From the NCBI GenBank assembly GCA_017962375.1, contig JAGCVJ010000010.1:186001-250000 (forward strand): 64,000 bases of DNA. The letters are read 5' to 3'. Source of the stretch: Bacteroidales bacterium (lineage in GTDB: Bacteria; Bacteroidota; Bacteroidia; Bacteroidales; UBA932). The notes under the pieces were generated by a model. That model was not told the origin of the DNA, did no database searches, and saw nothing but the letters and a program-made list of their open reading frames with translations. Both the position numbers and the translations under genes were made by a program. This document shows, piece by piece, positions 33,595 through 42,097 of this stretch. Position 1 is the first letter of the stretch; each line of letters opens with the position of its first letter.

Positions 33595-35016
33595 ATGCTT
33601 AGGAATTTTATCAAGAACATATCAATTTACGGGATATTGCCTATTGTGGGCAAGTTCCTGAATTTCTTGCTTGTTCCAATTTATGCCAAGTGCTTTTCGC
33701 CTGAGCAGTACGGGATTATAGACCTGTACGATGCTTTTGTGTTCTTTTTGCTTGTGGTGGCGTCGTTTGAGATTCCGGTTGCTATGGGAAGGTATTTCTA
33801 TGACGAAGACAACTTTGCCCACAGGCAGAAGATTGTGAATACATCGCTGATACTCACTGTTGTAATTGTGGCGTTGACAATTGTGGCGGCGCTGGTTTTC
33901 AAGAGGGAGGCGCTGGAGCATTTTCTTGTGGGGGAGGAGAGCAAGGGGCTGTTCAACATAGCTATTGTATGGCTGGGGTCTCTGGCCATCAACACTTTCC
34001 TGAGTTTTATCCCGCGATACGACAACCGCCCGAAGGTATATGTTACGGTGGGCGTAATCTCGATTGTGACGAAGCTGCTGTTCTCCATTCTGTTTGTGGT
34101 GGTGCTGAAAGTGGGGCTTAGAGGAGTGCTCTACGGCTATATCTGCGGCAACGTGGCGTCTATATTTATGTATATCTGGGTATCAAGGCATTACTTCAAG
34201 GCTGTGTTCTCCCGAAGGTATGCCGGGCGGATGCTGGTGTACGCTTTTCCGCTTCTGCTGGGAAGCGTGATTCTGGAGGTGTGGAAGCCGTGGCTGAGGC
34301 ATTTGATTACGCTGTACTATCCGATTGCGATTGTGGGAATGTACGCGTTTGCGATGAGGCTTACATCGGTGAACATGATTGTGCACGGAGCTTTCAAGAT
34401 TGCCTGGAAGCCGCTGCTGTTTGAGAAGAAGGCAGACTTCATCCAGGGCGACGCTATGAAGAAAGTGTCTGGGCTGGTGGCTCTGGCGTCCATCATCCTG
34501 GGCTGCCTGATCACCTGCTTTGCTAAGGAGGCTACCATAATAGTAGGCAGCCGCGACTATCTTGATTCTGTGCAGATTACGGGACTTCTGGCCGTATCGG
34601 GAGTAATACAGATGCTCTGCGAGCTCAGGGGCTTCGGGCCGTATATTTCAGACAGGACGTACATTGTGACCATAGCCAATGTGATTGCCATTGCGGCTTC
34701 TACCGCTTTCCTGATGACCGTGAAAGACTCGGCGGGATTGTTCGGAATAGGCTATGCCTGCATACTGTACGAGCTGATCTGCTATGTGATACTGGTTGTC
34801 TATACCAGGATCAAGTACAAGATAGCCCTGCACAATAAGTGGGAGCTGCCTCTGGCGGCGATGCTGGCGCTGTGCGTTTACCTGTCTGTGACGTTGTCTC
34901 ACTTCCGCTACCGCGTAGTGGCGGCGGGGCTGGCCTGCCTTCTCGGGGCGTACATTTTCTTTACCAGATACTATAAGCTGAAAGTGAAGCTGCGCGACTC
35001 CGGCGAAGAGTCTTAA
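33595..35016 (+). CDS. Polysaccharide flippase (Wzx/MOP family), second in window
   Basis: The 473-residue protein has about 14 hydrophobic segments and opens LRNFIKNISIYGILPIVGKF, then FLLVPIYAKCFSPEQYGIID, the typical flippase start. VASFEIPVAMGRYFYDEDNF is a family block of the RfbX-like subgroup. It is not closely similar to the flippase at 7521. It should export the lipid-linked unit built by region 4. Its stop lies 6 bases from the stop of the convergent gene on the other strand. Confidence 0.88.
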   Translation: MLRNFIKNISIYGILPIVGKFLNFLLVPIYAKCFSPEQYGIIDLYDAFVFFLLVVASFEIPVAMGRYFYDEDNFAHRQKIVNTSLILTVVIVALTIVAALVFKREALEHFLVGEESKGLFNIAIVWLGSLAINTFLSFIPRYDNRPKVYVTVGVISIVTKLLFSILFVVVLKVGLRGVLYGYICGNVASIFMYIWVSRHYFKAVFSRRYAGRMLVYAFPLLLGSVILEVWKPWLRHLITLYYPIAIVGMYAFAMRLTSVNMIVHGAFKIAWKPLLFEKKADFIQGDAMKKVSGLVALASIILGCLITCFAKEATIIVGSRDYLDSVQITGLLAVSGVIQMLCELRGFGPYISDRTYIVTIANVIAIAASTAFLMTVKDSAGLFGIGYACILYELICYVILVVYTRIKYKIALHNKWELPLAAMLALCVYLSVTLSHFRYRVVAAGLACLLGAYIFFTRYYKLKVKLRDSGEES

Positions 35017-35022
35017 CCTGCG

Positions 35023-36384
35023 CTAATTCAGGATATTCCATCCGAGGATGATGAAGATAGAGGCAGCCGTGTAGATTATGAACCACAGGCTGTCTGTCTT
35101 TTTGAACATTCCTCCGCGAGACTTGTCGTATTTGTCTATCCACCAGAAAGCCACAAGCAGGAAGAACGGGAAATGCGGTAGGGCTTTCCTGAGCTCCAGA
35201 CTGTCCATCGCGATAATAAGCCCCAGGCTCTCCAGTACCACATAGGCAATCATCGGAAGCACGTCGTGGTCTCTTTTTTTGAAACTGTAGAAGACTCCTT
35301 TCCAGAACGCGAAGAACAGGAACAGCTTATACATGAGGCCCGGGCCGTACAGCGGCTTGAATGTGATTTCGTCTCCCGTCTGAAGCAGGTGAGGGAACGG
35401 TCCGATAAGTCCGCCCAGGATGAAAACCAGGCGGTTGAAGAATGAGGATGTCACATTTACGCTCTCGCCGCCGGTGCTGTATCTGTAATAGTTCTCGACA
35501 ATCAGCCTGAAGGCCAGGTAAATTATCAAGATTCCGAATACGGAGAAGAAAATCACCAGCACTCTCCTCTTTTCAACGAACAGGTAATAAACCAGATACG
35601 CCAGCCACAAACCGAAGGTAACTGCCGGCCTGAAGAAGAACAGCAGGGCGGACATTACAAGTCCCAGCACAATGTTGCGCGTATGTTTTGTGCTTTTGTG
35701 GCGGTAGAGGCAGAAAATGCACGCGATAACCAGGAACAGCAGCAGAATCTCCTTGAGGAAGCTTCCCATGAAGAATATCGTGTAGGAAGAAATGCTATAG
35801 GCCAACGAGGCGGTGTAGGCGTATCTCTTGCTCATTAGGCTTCTTCCGATGGAGAAGAGCATCCACGCGCTGATGGTGTTCAGTATGATGAAAAACAGGT
35901 TGATGAACTCCTTAGAAGGAACAATCTTCATAAGGTAGGACATCACGATAGGGGCTCCCAGGTCGTCGTACTCCAGGTCTTCGATTACGGTCAGATAATA
36001 GATGATGTCTTTGTTCGGCATGTCTTTTATCTTGTAGCTGAGCTCTTCGTAGATTCTGGCGTCCTGCTCGGAGAAGATGAACGTATTGCCCGTGTAATAG
36101 TACGAAATCAGCAGATATAGAGCCACAAAGACAAACGAGAAGACGAAGACAGTTATAGCCAGCCTCCTGCTTGTGAGCTTCTCCTCATTGATGGTGAGGC
36201 TTCGGTAAACTACGGCGGAAAATGCCGTGAACGTTACAAGAATCAGGGCGTTGTAAGGGCTCAGCGGGAACTTCCAATAGAAGAAAAGTATCAGGTAGAG
36301 AAGAATACCCGACACAATGTAAACCTTGTTGATCCTTTTCAGTAGTCCTGTCTGCATCATAAATCGCGGAAGAAAGCCCCGCAT
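35023..36384 (-). CDS. Polytopic membrane protein, probable polymerase or GT-C-like enzyme
   Basis: The protein of about 453 residues has 10-12 hydrophobic segments. A long periplasmic loop near residue 105 reads SEQDARIYEELSYKIKDMPN, and SISSYTIFFMGSFLKEILLL is a block I associate with Wzy/EpsG-like or glycosyltransferase-39-like membrane proteins. It lies in opposite orientation to every other gene of the cluster. The open frame starts with TTG 36420; ATG 36384 is chosen here as the first ATG. A near-match -7 element (TATCTTTA) just before this ATG could mean an even later start. Confidence 0.6.
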   Translation of the reverse strand: MRGFLPRFMMQTGLLKRINKVYIVSGILLYLILFFYWKFPLSPYNALILVTFTAFSAVVYRSLTINEEKLTSRRLAITVFVFSFVFVALYLLISYYYTGNTFIFSEQDARIYEELSYKIKDMPNKDIIYYLTVIEDLEYDDLGAPIVMSYLMKIVPSKEFINLFFIILNTISAWMLFSIGRSLMSKRYAYTASLAYSISSYTIFFMGSFLKEILLLFLVIACIFCLYRHKSTKHTRNIVLGLVMSALLFFFRPAVTFGLWLAYLVYYLFVEKRRVLVIFFSVFGILIIYLAFRLIVENYYRYSTGGESVNVTSSFFNRLVFILGGLIGPFPHLLQTGDEITFKPLYGPGLMYKLFLFFAFWKGVFYSFKKRDHDVLPMIAYVVLESLGLIIAMDSLELRKALPHFPFFLLVAFWWIDKYDKSRGGMFKKTDSLWFIIYTAASIFIILGWNILN

Positions 36385-36450
36385 CTTGTAAAGATATAAA
36401 ACTTTTTTGATGATTGGCAAGGTGATTCATATAGAAGAAAAGCGTATATT

Positions 36451-36458
36451 TACATTTG
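36451..36458 (+). promoter_or_regulatory. -7 element before the glycosyltransferase at 36477
   Basis: TACATTTG matches TAnnTTTG and lies 18 bases before ATG 36477. As the gene upstream is divergent, this is a plausible start for the transcript covering 36477-39731. Confidence 0.6.
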
Positions 36459-36476
36459 TTATAAAATTTTGCAGTT

Positions 36477-37463
36477 ATGAGCGGCAGAAACTTTAAAGTA
36501 CTGGTTGTGGCCCATGTTAAAAATGGGAAGTTTTCTCCATTTGTGATAGAGCAGGCAGAGGCCCTGAAGAAGGCTGGCTGCCAGATAGATATGTTCGGCG
36601 TGGAAGGGAAAGGCGTTTTCGGCTATCTGAAGAACTATCCTCGCCTGAAAAAGACGCTCAAGGCCTTCAAGCCGGACATTGTTCACGCATATTACGGGCT
36701 CACGGGGCTTTTGGCCAATTTTCAGCGCAAGTACCCTGTTGTTACCTCATTCCTTGGGAGCGACATCCACAAGGGGGGCTGGGTTTTCCGCCTTTCCAAG
36801 AAATGCATGAAGCTTTCCAAGTACAATATATTCGGCGGAGTGTGGCTGAAGGAGAAATCGGGATACAAGAAAAGCAATGCCTGCATTGTGAGGTTCGGAG
36901 TGGATGGGCATACTTTCTTCCCGATAGACAAGCAACAGACGCTCGAAAGGGTTAAGAAGGATCCTCATCTTTGCGAGCGGCTGGAGAGCTTTTTGTCTGG
37001 GAAAGTGAAGCATCCTATTCTCTTTGCCGGAGCATTTGCAAACGCCGTTAAAAACGCCCCTCTGGCCCAGGCGGGCGTAGATTTGCTCAAGGCGGAAGAC
37101 ACTTACGAACTGATTGAGCTGAAGGGATATACGAGGGAGCAGGTAAATCTCCTGCAGAACTTTGTAGACTGCCTGGTTGTAACCTCGCTCAGAGAGGGCG
37201 GCGGACCGCTGGTTGTGAAGGAGGCTATGGCTTCCGGCTGCCCGGTGGTTTCCGTTGCGGTGGGAGACGTCAAGGAATTCATAAGCACTCTCGACGGCTG
37301 CTTCATAGTGGAACGAACCCCGGAGGCAGTAGCCGACGGAATCCGTAAGGCGATTGCTTTCGGCAAGAAGACCGACGGCACCGCAAGGCTGAAGGAACTA
37401 GAGCTGTTCAACAACATAATTGCGGGCAAGATTATGGATGTGTATTCTAAGGTTTTGGAATGA
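36477..37463 (+). CDS. Family 4 glycosyltransferase
   Basis: The 328-residue GT-B enzyme begins FKVLVVAHVKNGKFSPFVIE and has DIVHAYYGLTGLLANFQRKY. The donor domain shows DCLVVTSLREGGGPLVVKEA, then MASGCPVVSVAVGDVKEFI, the E-x7-E type retaining motif. It overlaps the next gene by 4 bases. It probably adds a sugar to the region 4 glycan. Confidence 0.87.
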   Translation: MSGRNFKVLVVAHVKNGKFSPFVIEQAEALKKAGCQIDMFGVEGKGVFGYLKNYPRLKKTLKAFKPDIVHAYYGLTGLLANFQRKYPVVTSFLGSDIHKGGWVFRLSKKCMKLSKYNIFGGVWLKEKSGYKKSNACIVRFGVDGHTFFPIDKQQTLERVKKDPHLCERLESFLSGKVKHPILFAGAFANAVKNAPLAQAGVDLLKAEDTYELIELKGYTREQVNLLQNFVDCLVVTSLREGGGPLVVKEAMASGCPVVSVAVGDVKEFISTLDGCFIVERTPEAVADGIRKAIAFGKKTDGTARLKELELFNNIIAGKIMDVYSKVLE

Positions 37464-38530
37464 GAATTCTGATAGACATCAATCATCCTGCGCACGTGCA
37501 TTACTTCCGTAACTTCATCCGCCTGATGGAGGAGAAGGGGCACAGCTTCTGCATTGTCAACCGCAACAGCAAGATGATTAACCGTTTGCTGGACGCATAC
37601 GGCATTGAGCATATTGTCCGTAATGCCCGTCCTCAGAAAAAAGGCACTATCACCGCTTTGAAGTATCTGTGGGGCATGGTCCGCCATTGCCGCATGGCAT
37701 CGCGGAAGTTCCGCCCCGACCTTTACATGGGATTCGGCTCGGCTCCTTGCGCAATTACCTCGTTCCTTAGGCGCAAGCCTTGCATACTGCTGGAGGATAC
37801 CGAGCATAACTCGTTGAACCATAAGCTCTACAAGCCGTTTGTAAACAAGGTGGTTACCCCGTTCTACTTTGAGAAGGAACTCTGGAAGAAACCAAACGGC
37901 AAGCAGATCCGCATGAACGCCTACATTGAGCAGCTGTATCTGCACAGCAGGTTCTTTTCTATGGACAGGTCCGTGCTTGACTCCCTGGGCCTGGAGCCTG
38001 GCAAGTACGTGGTTATCCGTTTCACGGCCTTTGGAGCTCATCACGACATGAAGGTAAACCACATCAGCCCTGAAACCAAGAAACGCATAGTTGCCTCTTT
38101 GGCAGACAGATACAAGATTGTACTTTCTCTTGAGAATCCTAAGGACGCCGAGGATCCAGCTTTCTCATCTCATTTAATGGACTTTCCTCCGGAGAAGATC
38201 CACGACATCATGGCCGGTGCTGCGTTTGTGCTGACAGAGGGTGGCACTATGGCTTCCGAGGCCTTTGTTCTTGGCGTTCCGTACATCTTCCTCAGTCCAC
38301 TGCTGGCCGGAAACCTGAATTACCAGAGCAAGAACTATCCGGACCAGGTGTTTTTGACCAACACTGAAGAGGAAGTATATTCCGCGATAAAGACAATAGA
38401 AGAAACAACGGCTTCAAAGCCAGACTTGTACGGACCGGCTCGCCGAAAAGAAATAGAGGCCGTGACAGACAATCCAACGGCCTTCGTCGAGGACTTTGTC
38501 CTGTCATATTTTAAACAGAACAAGAGCTGA
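37460..38530 (+). CDS. DUF354-family GT-B-like protein
   Basis: The 356-residue protein starts MRILIDINHPAHVHYFRNFI, the DUF354 signature. It continues GFGSAPCAITSFLRRKPCIL, LEDTEHNSLNHKLYKPFVNK and MAGAAFVLTEGGTMASEAFV. The family has a GT-B/UDP-GlcNAc 2-epimerase-like fold and is common in archaeal and bacterial glycan loci, with unproven activity. ATG overlaps the previous stop (ATGA). Confidence 0.88.
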   Translation: MRILIDINHPAHVHYFRNFIRLMEEKGHSFCIVNRNSKMINRLLDAYGIEHIVRNARPQKKGTITALKYLWGMVRHCRMASRKFRPDLYMGFGSAPCAITSFLRRKPCILLEDTEHNSLNHKLYKPFVNKVVTPFYFEKELWKKPNGKQIRMNAYIEQLYLHSRFFSMDRSVLDSLGLEPGKYVVIRFTAFGAHHDMKVNHISPETKKRIVASLADRYKIVLSLENPKDAEDPAFSSHLMDFPPEKIHDIMAGAAFVLTEGGTMASEAFVLGVPYIFLSPLLAGNLNYQSKNYPDQVFLTNTEEEVYSAIKTIEETTASKPDLYGPARRKEIEAVTDNPTAFVEDFVLSYFKQNKS

Positions 38531-38543
38531 TGTCTAGGAGTTT

Positions 38544-39731
38544 ATGGGACTGTACGGCAAGAAATACAAGGTTGACGATGTGAGTGTGAGGGCTTTTCTG
38601 GCTCTTGCATCAGCCGGTATGTGGGGTGATAAACAGACTTTGGACTGGAAGGCCGTAGACTGGGATGACGTCTTTCAACTGGCTAAAGAACAGGCTCTTG
38701 TGGGAATAGTTTCCTCTGCGTTTGATCCGGCTCCAAGCGGACAGGATCTTGGCTTCGAGTTGCAGGAAGTGCTTTCCAGAGACCAGAGGAAGGCCCTGGC
38801 CAAGAAAGTCTACTCCATAGAGCAGCGCAACCTCAAGATGAATCTTTTCATTGCCAAGCTGTTCAAAATGCTTGAAAACCATAATCTTCATCCGGTGCTT
38901 CATAAAGGCCAGGGCTTGGCTTACGACTACCCGAATCCTTTGCGCAGATCTCCGGGAGATGTGGATATACTTCTTAAGCCGGACGAGTACGCCAAGGCCA
39001 GAGATCTTCTGTTGCCCAAAGCCTCAAAGGTCATCGACGACGGCAATGAGGGTTCTCACGCTTCCTTTTTCTTCTCAGGCAATATCGTGGAGCTTCACGA
39101 ATCGCTTCATATAAGCCTTAAAAAGTCTATAGATCAGGAGATTGACCGGTTGCTTGAGGAGATGTTCAAGCAGAAATCGTTCAGGACGCTAGATTTCGAA
39201 GCCTCTGATATAAACCTTCCTGCCGTAAACTACGATGTGGTTTTCGTGTTCTGTCACATTTTGCAGCATCTGTTCACAGGCGGAATTGGACTTCGCCAGG
39301 TTTATGACCTGTCTCGGATCCTTCATGTTTATCGCGATGAAATAGACCGTGGCTTTCTTGAGACCGAACTGAAACGGCTGGGTCTCATGGATGAGTGGAA
39401 TGCTTTTGCCACCCTGATGGTCAATTACTTGGGAGCTCCGGCAGAGGATATTCCTTTCTTCCCGGTACATACTTCAGCCTGCAACAACTCCACAAAGTGG
39501 AACCGCAAGGCAAAGAAAATCCTGTCCTACATACTTTCCACTGGAAACATGGGCAAGAACCGCGACCTGAGCTACAGGAAGAAATCCCCGTACTTGATCA
39601 AGAAGACCGTTACTTTGTGGTTCATAATCAGCAATGCCGTACGCCTGGGCTCAATCTTCCCGAAAGATACAGCTATGATTTCTTTCAAAGGTCTTGCCTC
39701 AGGACTGAAAGACCTTGCCGAGCATAAGTAA
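38544..39731 (+). CDS. PF14907-type nucleotidyltransferase-fold protein, second copy
   Basis: The 395-residue protein has the polymerase-beta-like site LHPVLHKGQGLAYDYPNPLR followed by PGDVDILLKPDEY, in which DVD is the metal pair. EGSHASFFFSGNIVELHESL is the third acidic strand and VFVFCHILQHLFTGGIGLRQ a conserved helix. Its C-terminus (STKWNRKAKKILSYILSTGN) is the segment found as a remnant at 22464. It lies 13 bases after the DUF354 gene. Role unknown. Confidence 0.8.
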   Translation: MGLYGKKYKVDDVSVRAFLALASAGMWGDKQTLDWKAVDWDDVFQLAKEQALVGIVSSAFDPAPSGQDLGFELQEVLSRDQRKALAKKVYSIEQRNLKMNLFIAKLFKMLENHNLHPVLHKGQGLAYDYPNPLRRSPGDVDILLKPDEYAKARDLLLPKASKVIDDGNEGSHASFFFSGNIVELHESLHISLKKSIDQEIDRLLEEMFKQKSFRTLDFEASDINLPAVNYDVVFVFCHILQHLFTGGIGLRQVYDLSRILHVYRDEIDRGFLETELKRLGLMDEWNAFATLMVNYLGAPAEDIPFFPVHTSACNNSTKWNRKAKKILSYILSTGNMGKNRDLSYRKKSPYLIKKTVTLWFIISNAVRLGSIFPKDTAMISFKGLASGLKDLAEHK

Positions 39732-39758
39732 ATAAATCGTATTTTTACTATTTGAAAT

Positions 39759-41063
39759 ATGAGAGTTACCGATAATAATACAAGGACTGTTATGAAGAAA
39801 GAGACTATTGCCGTTGTGGGGCTGGGATATGTGGGGCTGCCGCTGGCGCTTGCTTTCGCCGAGAAATTCAAGGTTCTGGGGTTTGACATTAACAATCGCA
39901 GGATTGCAAGGCTCAGGAAGGGGGATGACCCGAGCGGGGAGATGAAGGCTGCGGATTTCAGGAACAAGAACATTGTGTTCACTTCTGAGATTGCGGATAT
40001 CGCTGAGGCTACTTTCTATGTGGTGGCTGTGCCAACTCCCGTGAATGACGCCAATGAGCCGGATCTGTTTCCGCTGCTGTCTGCTACTGAGACAGTTGCA
40101 AAGGTGCTGGCAAAGGGAAACTGCGTGGTTTACGAGTCTACGGTTTATCCCGGATGCACGGAGGATGACTGCGTGCCGGTGCTGGAGAGGATCTCGGGGC
40201 TGAAGATGGGCAAGGGCTTCAAGGTGGGCTATTCCCCGGAGAGGATCAATCCGGGCGACAAGGTGCATACTCTCAGGAACACGGTGAAGATAGTTTCAGG
40301 CTGCGACAAGGCGGCGCTGGACAGGATAGCAGGCGTGTATTCGTTTGTGGTTGAGCCGGGCGTGCATCGGGCTCCGTCTATCAAGGTTGCGGAAGCGGCA
40401 AAGATTATCGAGAATACCCAGAGGGATGTGAACATAGCCCTGATGAACGAGCTGAGCATACTGTTCGGCCGTATGGGAATCAATACCTACGATGTGCTGG
40501 ACGCTGCCGGGACCAAGTGGAACTTCCTGAAGTTCTACCCGGGGCTTGTAGGCGGGCATTGCATCGGGGTGGACCCGTATTACCTTGTGCACAAGGCTCA
40601 TAAGCTCAAGTATCATACGAAGGTTATCAATGCCGGAAGGTTTGTCAACGACTCCATGGGCGGCTACATAGGCAAGAAGATTGTCAAGGGGCTGGTGGAG
40701 AGCGGACGGGCTATCAAGAACTCCAAGGTGCTGATTCTGGGCATCACCTTCAAGGAAGACGTGTCGGATATCCGCAACTCCAAGGTGGTGAACATCATAG
40801 AGGAACTCAAGAGCTACGGGGTGAAGACCACGGTCTATGACCCGATGGCTGATCCTGAGGAGGTGAAGAATGTTTACGGTATCACCCTGAGCAAGACTAT
40901 TGGAAGCGGGTATGACGCTGTGGTTGTGGCGGTTGCGCACAAGCAGCTGAAAAGTCTCAAGGAGAAGGACTTCATTGCGATGAGCGGCCCGAACGCCCTT
41001 CTTTGCGACATTAAGGGCCTGTACAGGGGCAAGATCAAGAAGATGAAATACTGGAGCCTGTAG
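39759..41063 (+). CDS. WbpA-type UDP-HexNAc 6-dehydrogenase
   Basis: The protein of 434 residues oxidises a UDP-HexNAc to the uronate with NAD. TIAVVGLGYVGLPLALAFAE is the NAD-binding start. YESTVYPGCTEDDCVPVLER has the catalytic-domain block, VGYSPERINPGDKVHT follows, and FYPGLVGGHCIGVDPYYL carries the catalytic Cys. ITFKEDVSDIRNSKVVNIIE is the C-terminal block also seen in the partial protein at 3. ATG 39792 (MKKETIAVVG) is an equally good start. The next gene is WbpB-like, which supports UDP-GlcNAc as substrate. Confidence 0.92.
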   Translation: MRVTDNNTRTVMKKETIAVVGLGYVGLPLALAFAEKFKVLGFDINNRRIARLRKGDDPSGEMKAADFRNKNIVFTSEIADIAEATFYVVAVPTPVNDANEPDLFPLLSATETVAKVLAKGNCVVYESTVYPGCTEDDCVPVLERISGLKMGKGFKVGYSPERINPGDKVHTLRNTVKIVSGCDKAALDRIAGVYSFVVEPGVHRAPSIKVAEAAKIIENTQRDVNIALMNELSILFGRMGINTYDVLDAAGTKWNFLKFYPGLVGGHCIGVDPYYLVHKAHKLKYHTKVINAGRFVNDSMGGYIGKKIVKGLVESGRAIKNSKVLILGITFKEDVSDIRNSKVVNIIEELKSYGVKTTVYDPMADPEEVKNVYGITLSKTIGSGYDAVVVAVAHKQLKSLKEKDFIAMSGPNALLCDIKGLYRGKIKKMKYWSL

Positions 41064-41098
41064 CGTACGGGCTTCGGTGACGTTAATATTTTACTGAT

Positions 41099-42079
41099 AT
41101 GCAGAATTTTGCGCTTATAGGAGCTGCGGGTTATATAGCTCCGAGACATATAAAGGCAATTGCCGACACGGGCAACAATCTGGTTGTGGCATACGACAAA
41201 TTCGACAGCGTGGGGCGTCTGGACAGCTCGTTCCCGGAGTGCTCGTTCTATACGGAAAACGAGCAGTTCGACCGTTTCTGTTCCAAGAGGATGCTTACGT
41301 CTGATCCGCTTAACTGGCTGAGTATCTGCACTCCTAACTATACTCACGATGCGTTTATCCGCTACGGCCTGCGCCTGGGCGTGGATGTGATCTGCGAGAA
41401 GCCGCTGGTGCTCAACCCGTGGAACATAGACAATCTGGAGGATCTGGAGAGGGAGACCGGCCACAAGGCGTACACGATTCTGCAGCTGAGGCTTCACGAT
41501 GCCATTGCGGCACTGAAGAAGAAGGTGGACGAGGGGCCTCAGGACAAGATCTATGACGTTGACCTTACGTACATTACATCGCGAGGAAAATGGTACTACG
41601 CTTCCTGGAAGGGCGATGTTCACAAGAGCGGCGGCGTGGCTACGAACATAGGCGTGCATTTCTACGATATGCTGCAGTGGATCTTCGGCCCGGTGCAGAA
41701 GAACATAGTTCACATCATGAGCTTCGACCGCGTGGCCGGGTATCTGGAACTGAAGAAGGCCCGCGTTCGTTACTTCCTGAGCATCAACGCACAAACGCTT
41801 CCTGAAAATGCTGTTCAGGGCGAGAAGAAGACCTACCGCACCCTCAACATAGACGGCGAGGAGTTCGAGTTCAGCAAGGGCTTCACCGAGCTGCATACGG
41901 AGAGCTACAAGAAGATTCTCGCCGGCGAAGGCTTCCGCATCGGCGAGGCCCGTCCGTGCATAGAAATCGTGAGCCAGATCCGCAACTCCAAGCCGATAGG
42001 CCTGGTAGGGGACTATCATCCTCTGGCCAAGATGCCGCTTGCCAAGCATCCGTTCGGCTGGGATGACATGAAGTTCTGA
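41099..42079 (+). CDS. WbpB/WlbA-type UDP-GlcNAcA 3-dehydrogenase (Gfo/Idh/MocA)
   Basis: The 326-residue oxidoreductase begins MQNFALIGAAGYIAPRHIKA, the distinctive WlbA/WbpB opening. It continues SICTPNYTHDAFIRYGLRLG, VDVICEKPLVLNPWNIDNLE and SGGVATNIGVHFYDMLQWIF with the catalytic-site His. These enzymes oxidise C3 of UDP-GlcNAc-uronate, preparing a 3-amino group. The aminotransferase (WbpE) and N-acetyltransferase (WbpD) that should follow are not adjacent. It lies 35 bases after the dehydrogenase. Confidence 0.92.
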   Translation: MQNFALIGAAGYIAPRHIKAIADTGNNLVVAYDKFDSVGRLDSSFPECSFYTENEQFDRFCSKRMLTSDPLNWLSICTPNYTHDAFIRYGLRLGVDVICEKPLVLNPWNIDNLEDLERETGHKAYTILQLRLHDAIAALKKKVDEGPQDKIYDVDLTYITSRGKWYYASWKGDVHKSGGVATNIGVHFYDMLQWIFGPVQKNIVHIMSFDRVAGYLELKKARVRYFLSINAQTLPENAVQGEKKTYRTLNIDGEEFEFSKGFTELHTESYKKILAGEGFRIGEARPCIEIVSQIRNSKPIGLVGDYHPLAKMPLAKHPFGWDDMKF

Positions 42080-42097
42080 TTAGTTTCCGCAAAACAA

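Noticed and set aside
40874-42049. 391-codon minus-strand frame opposite the WbpB-like gene
   Set aside because: It mirrors a highly conserved oxidoreductase and shows no domain of its own.
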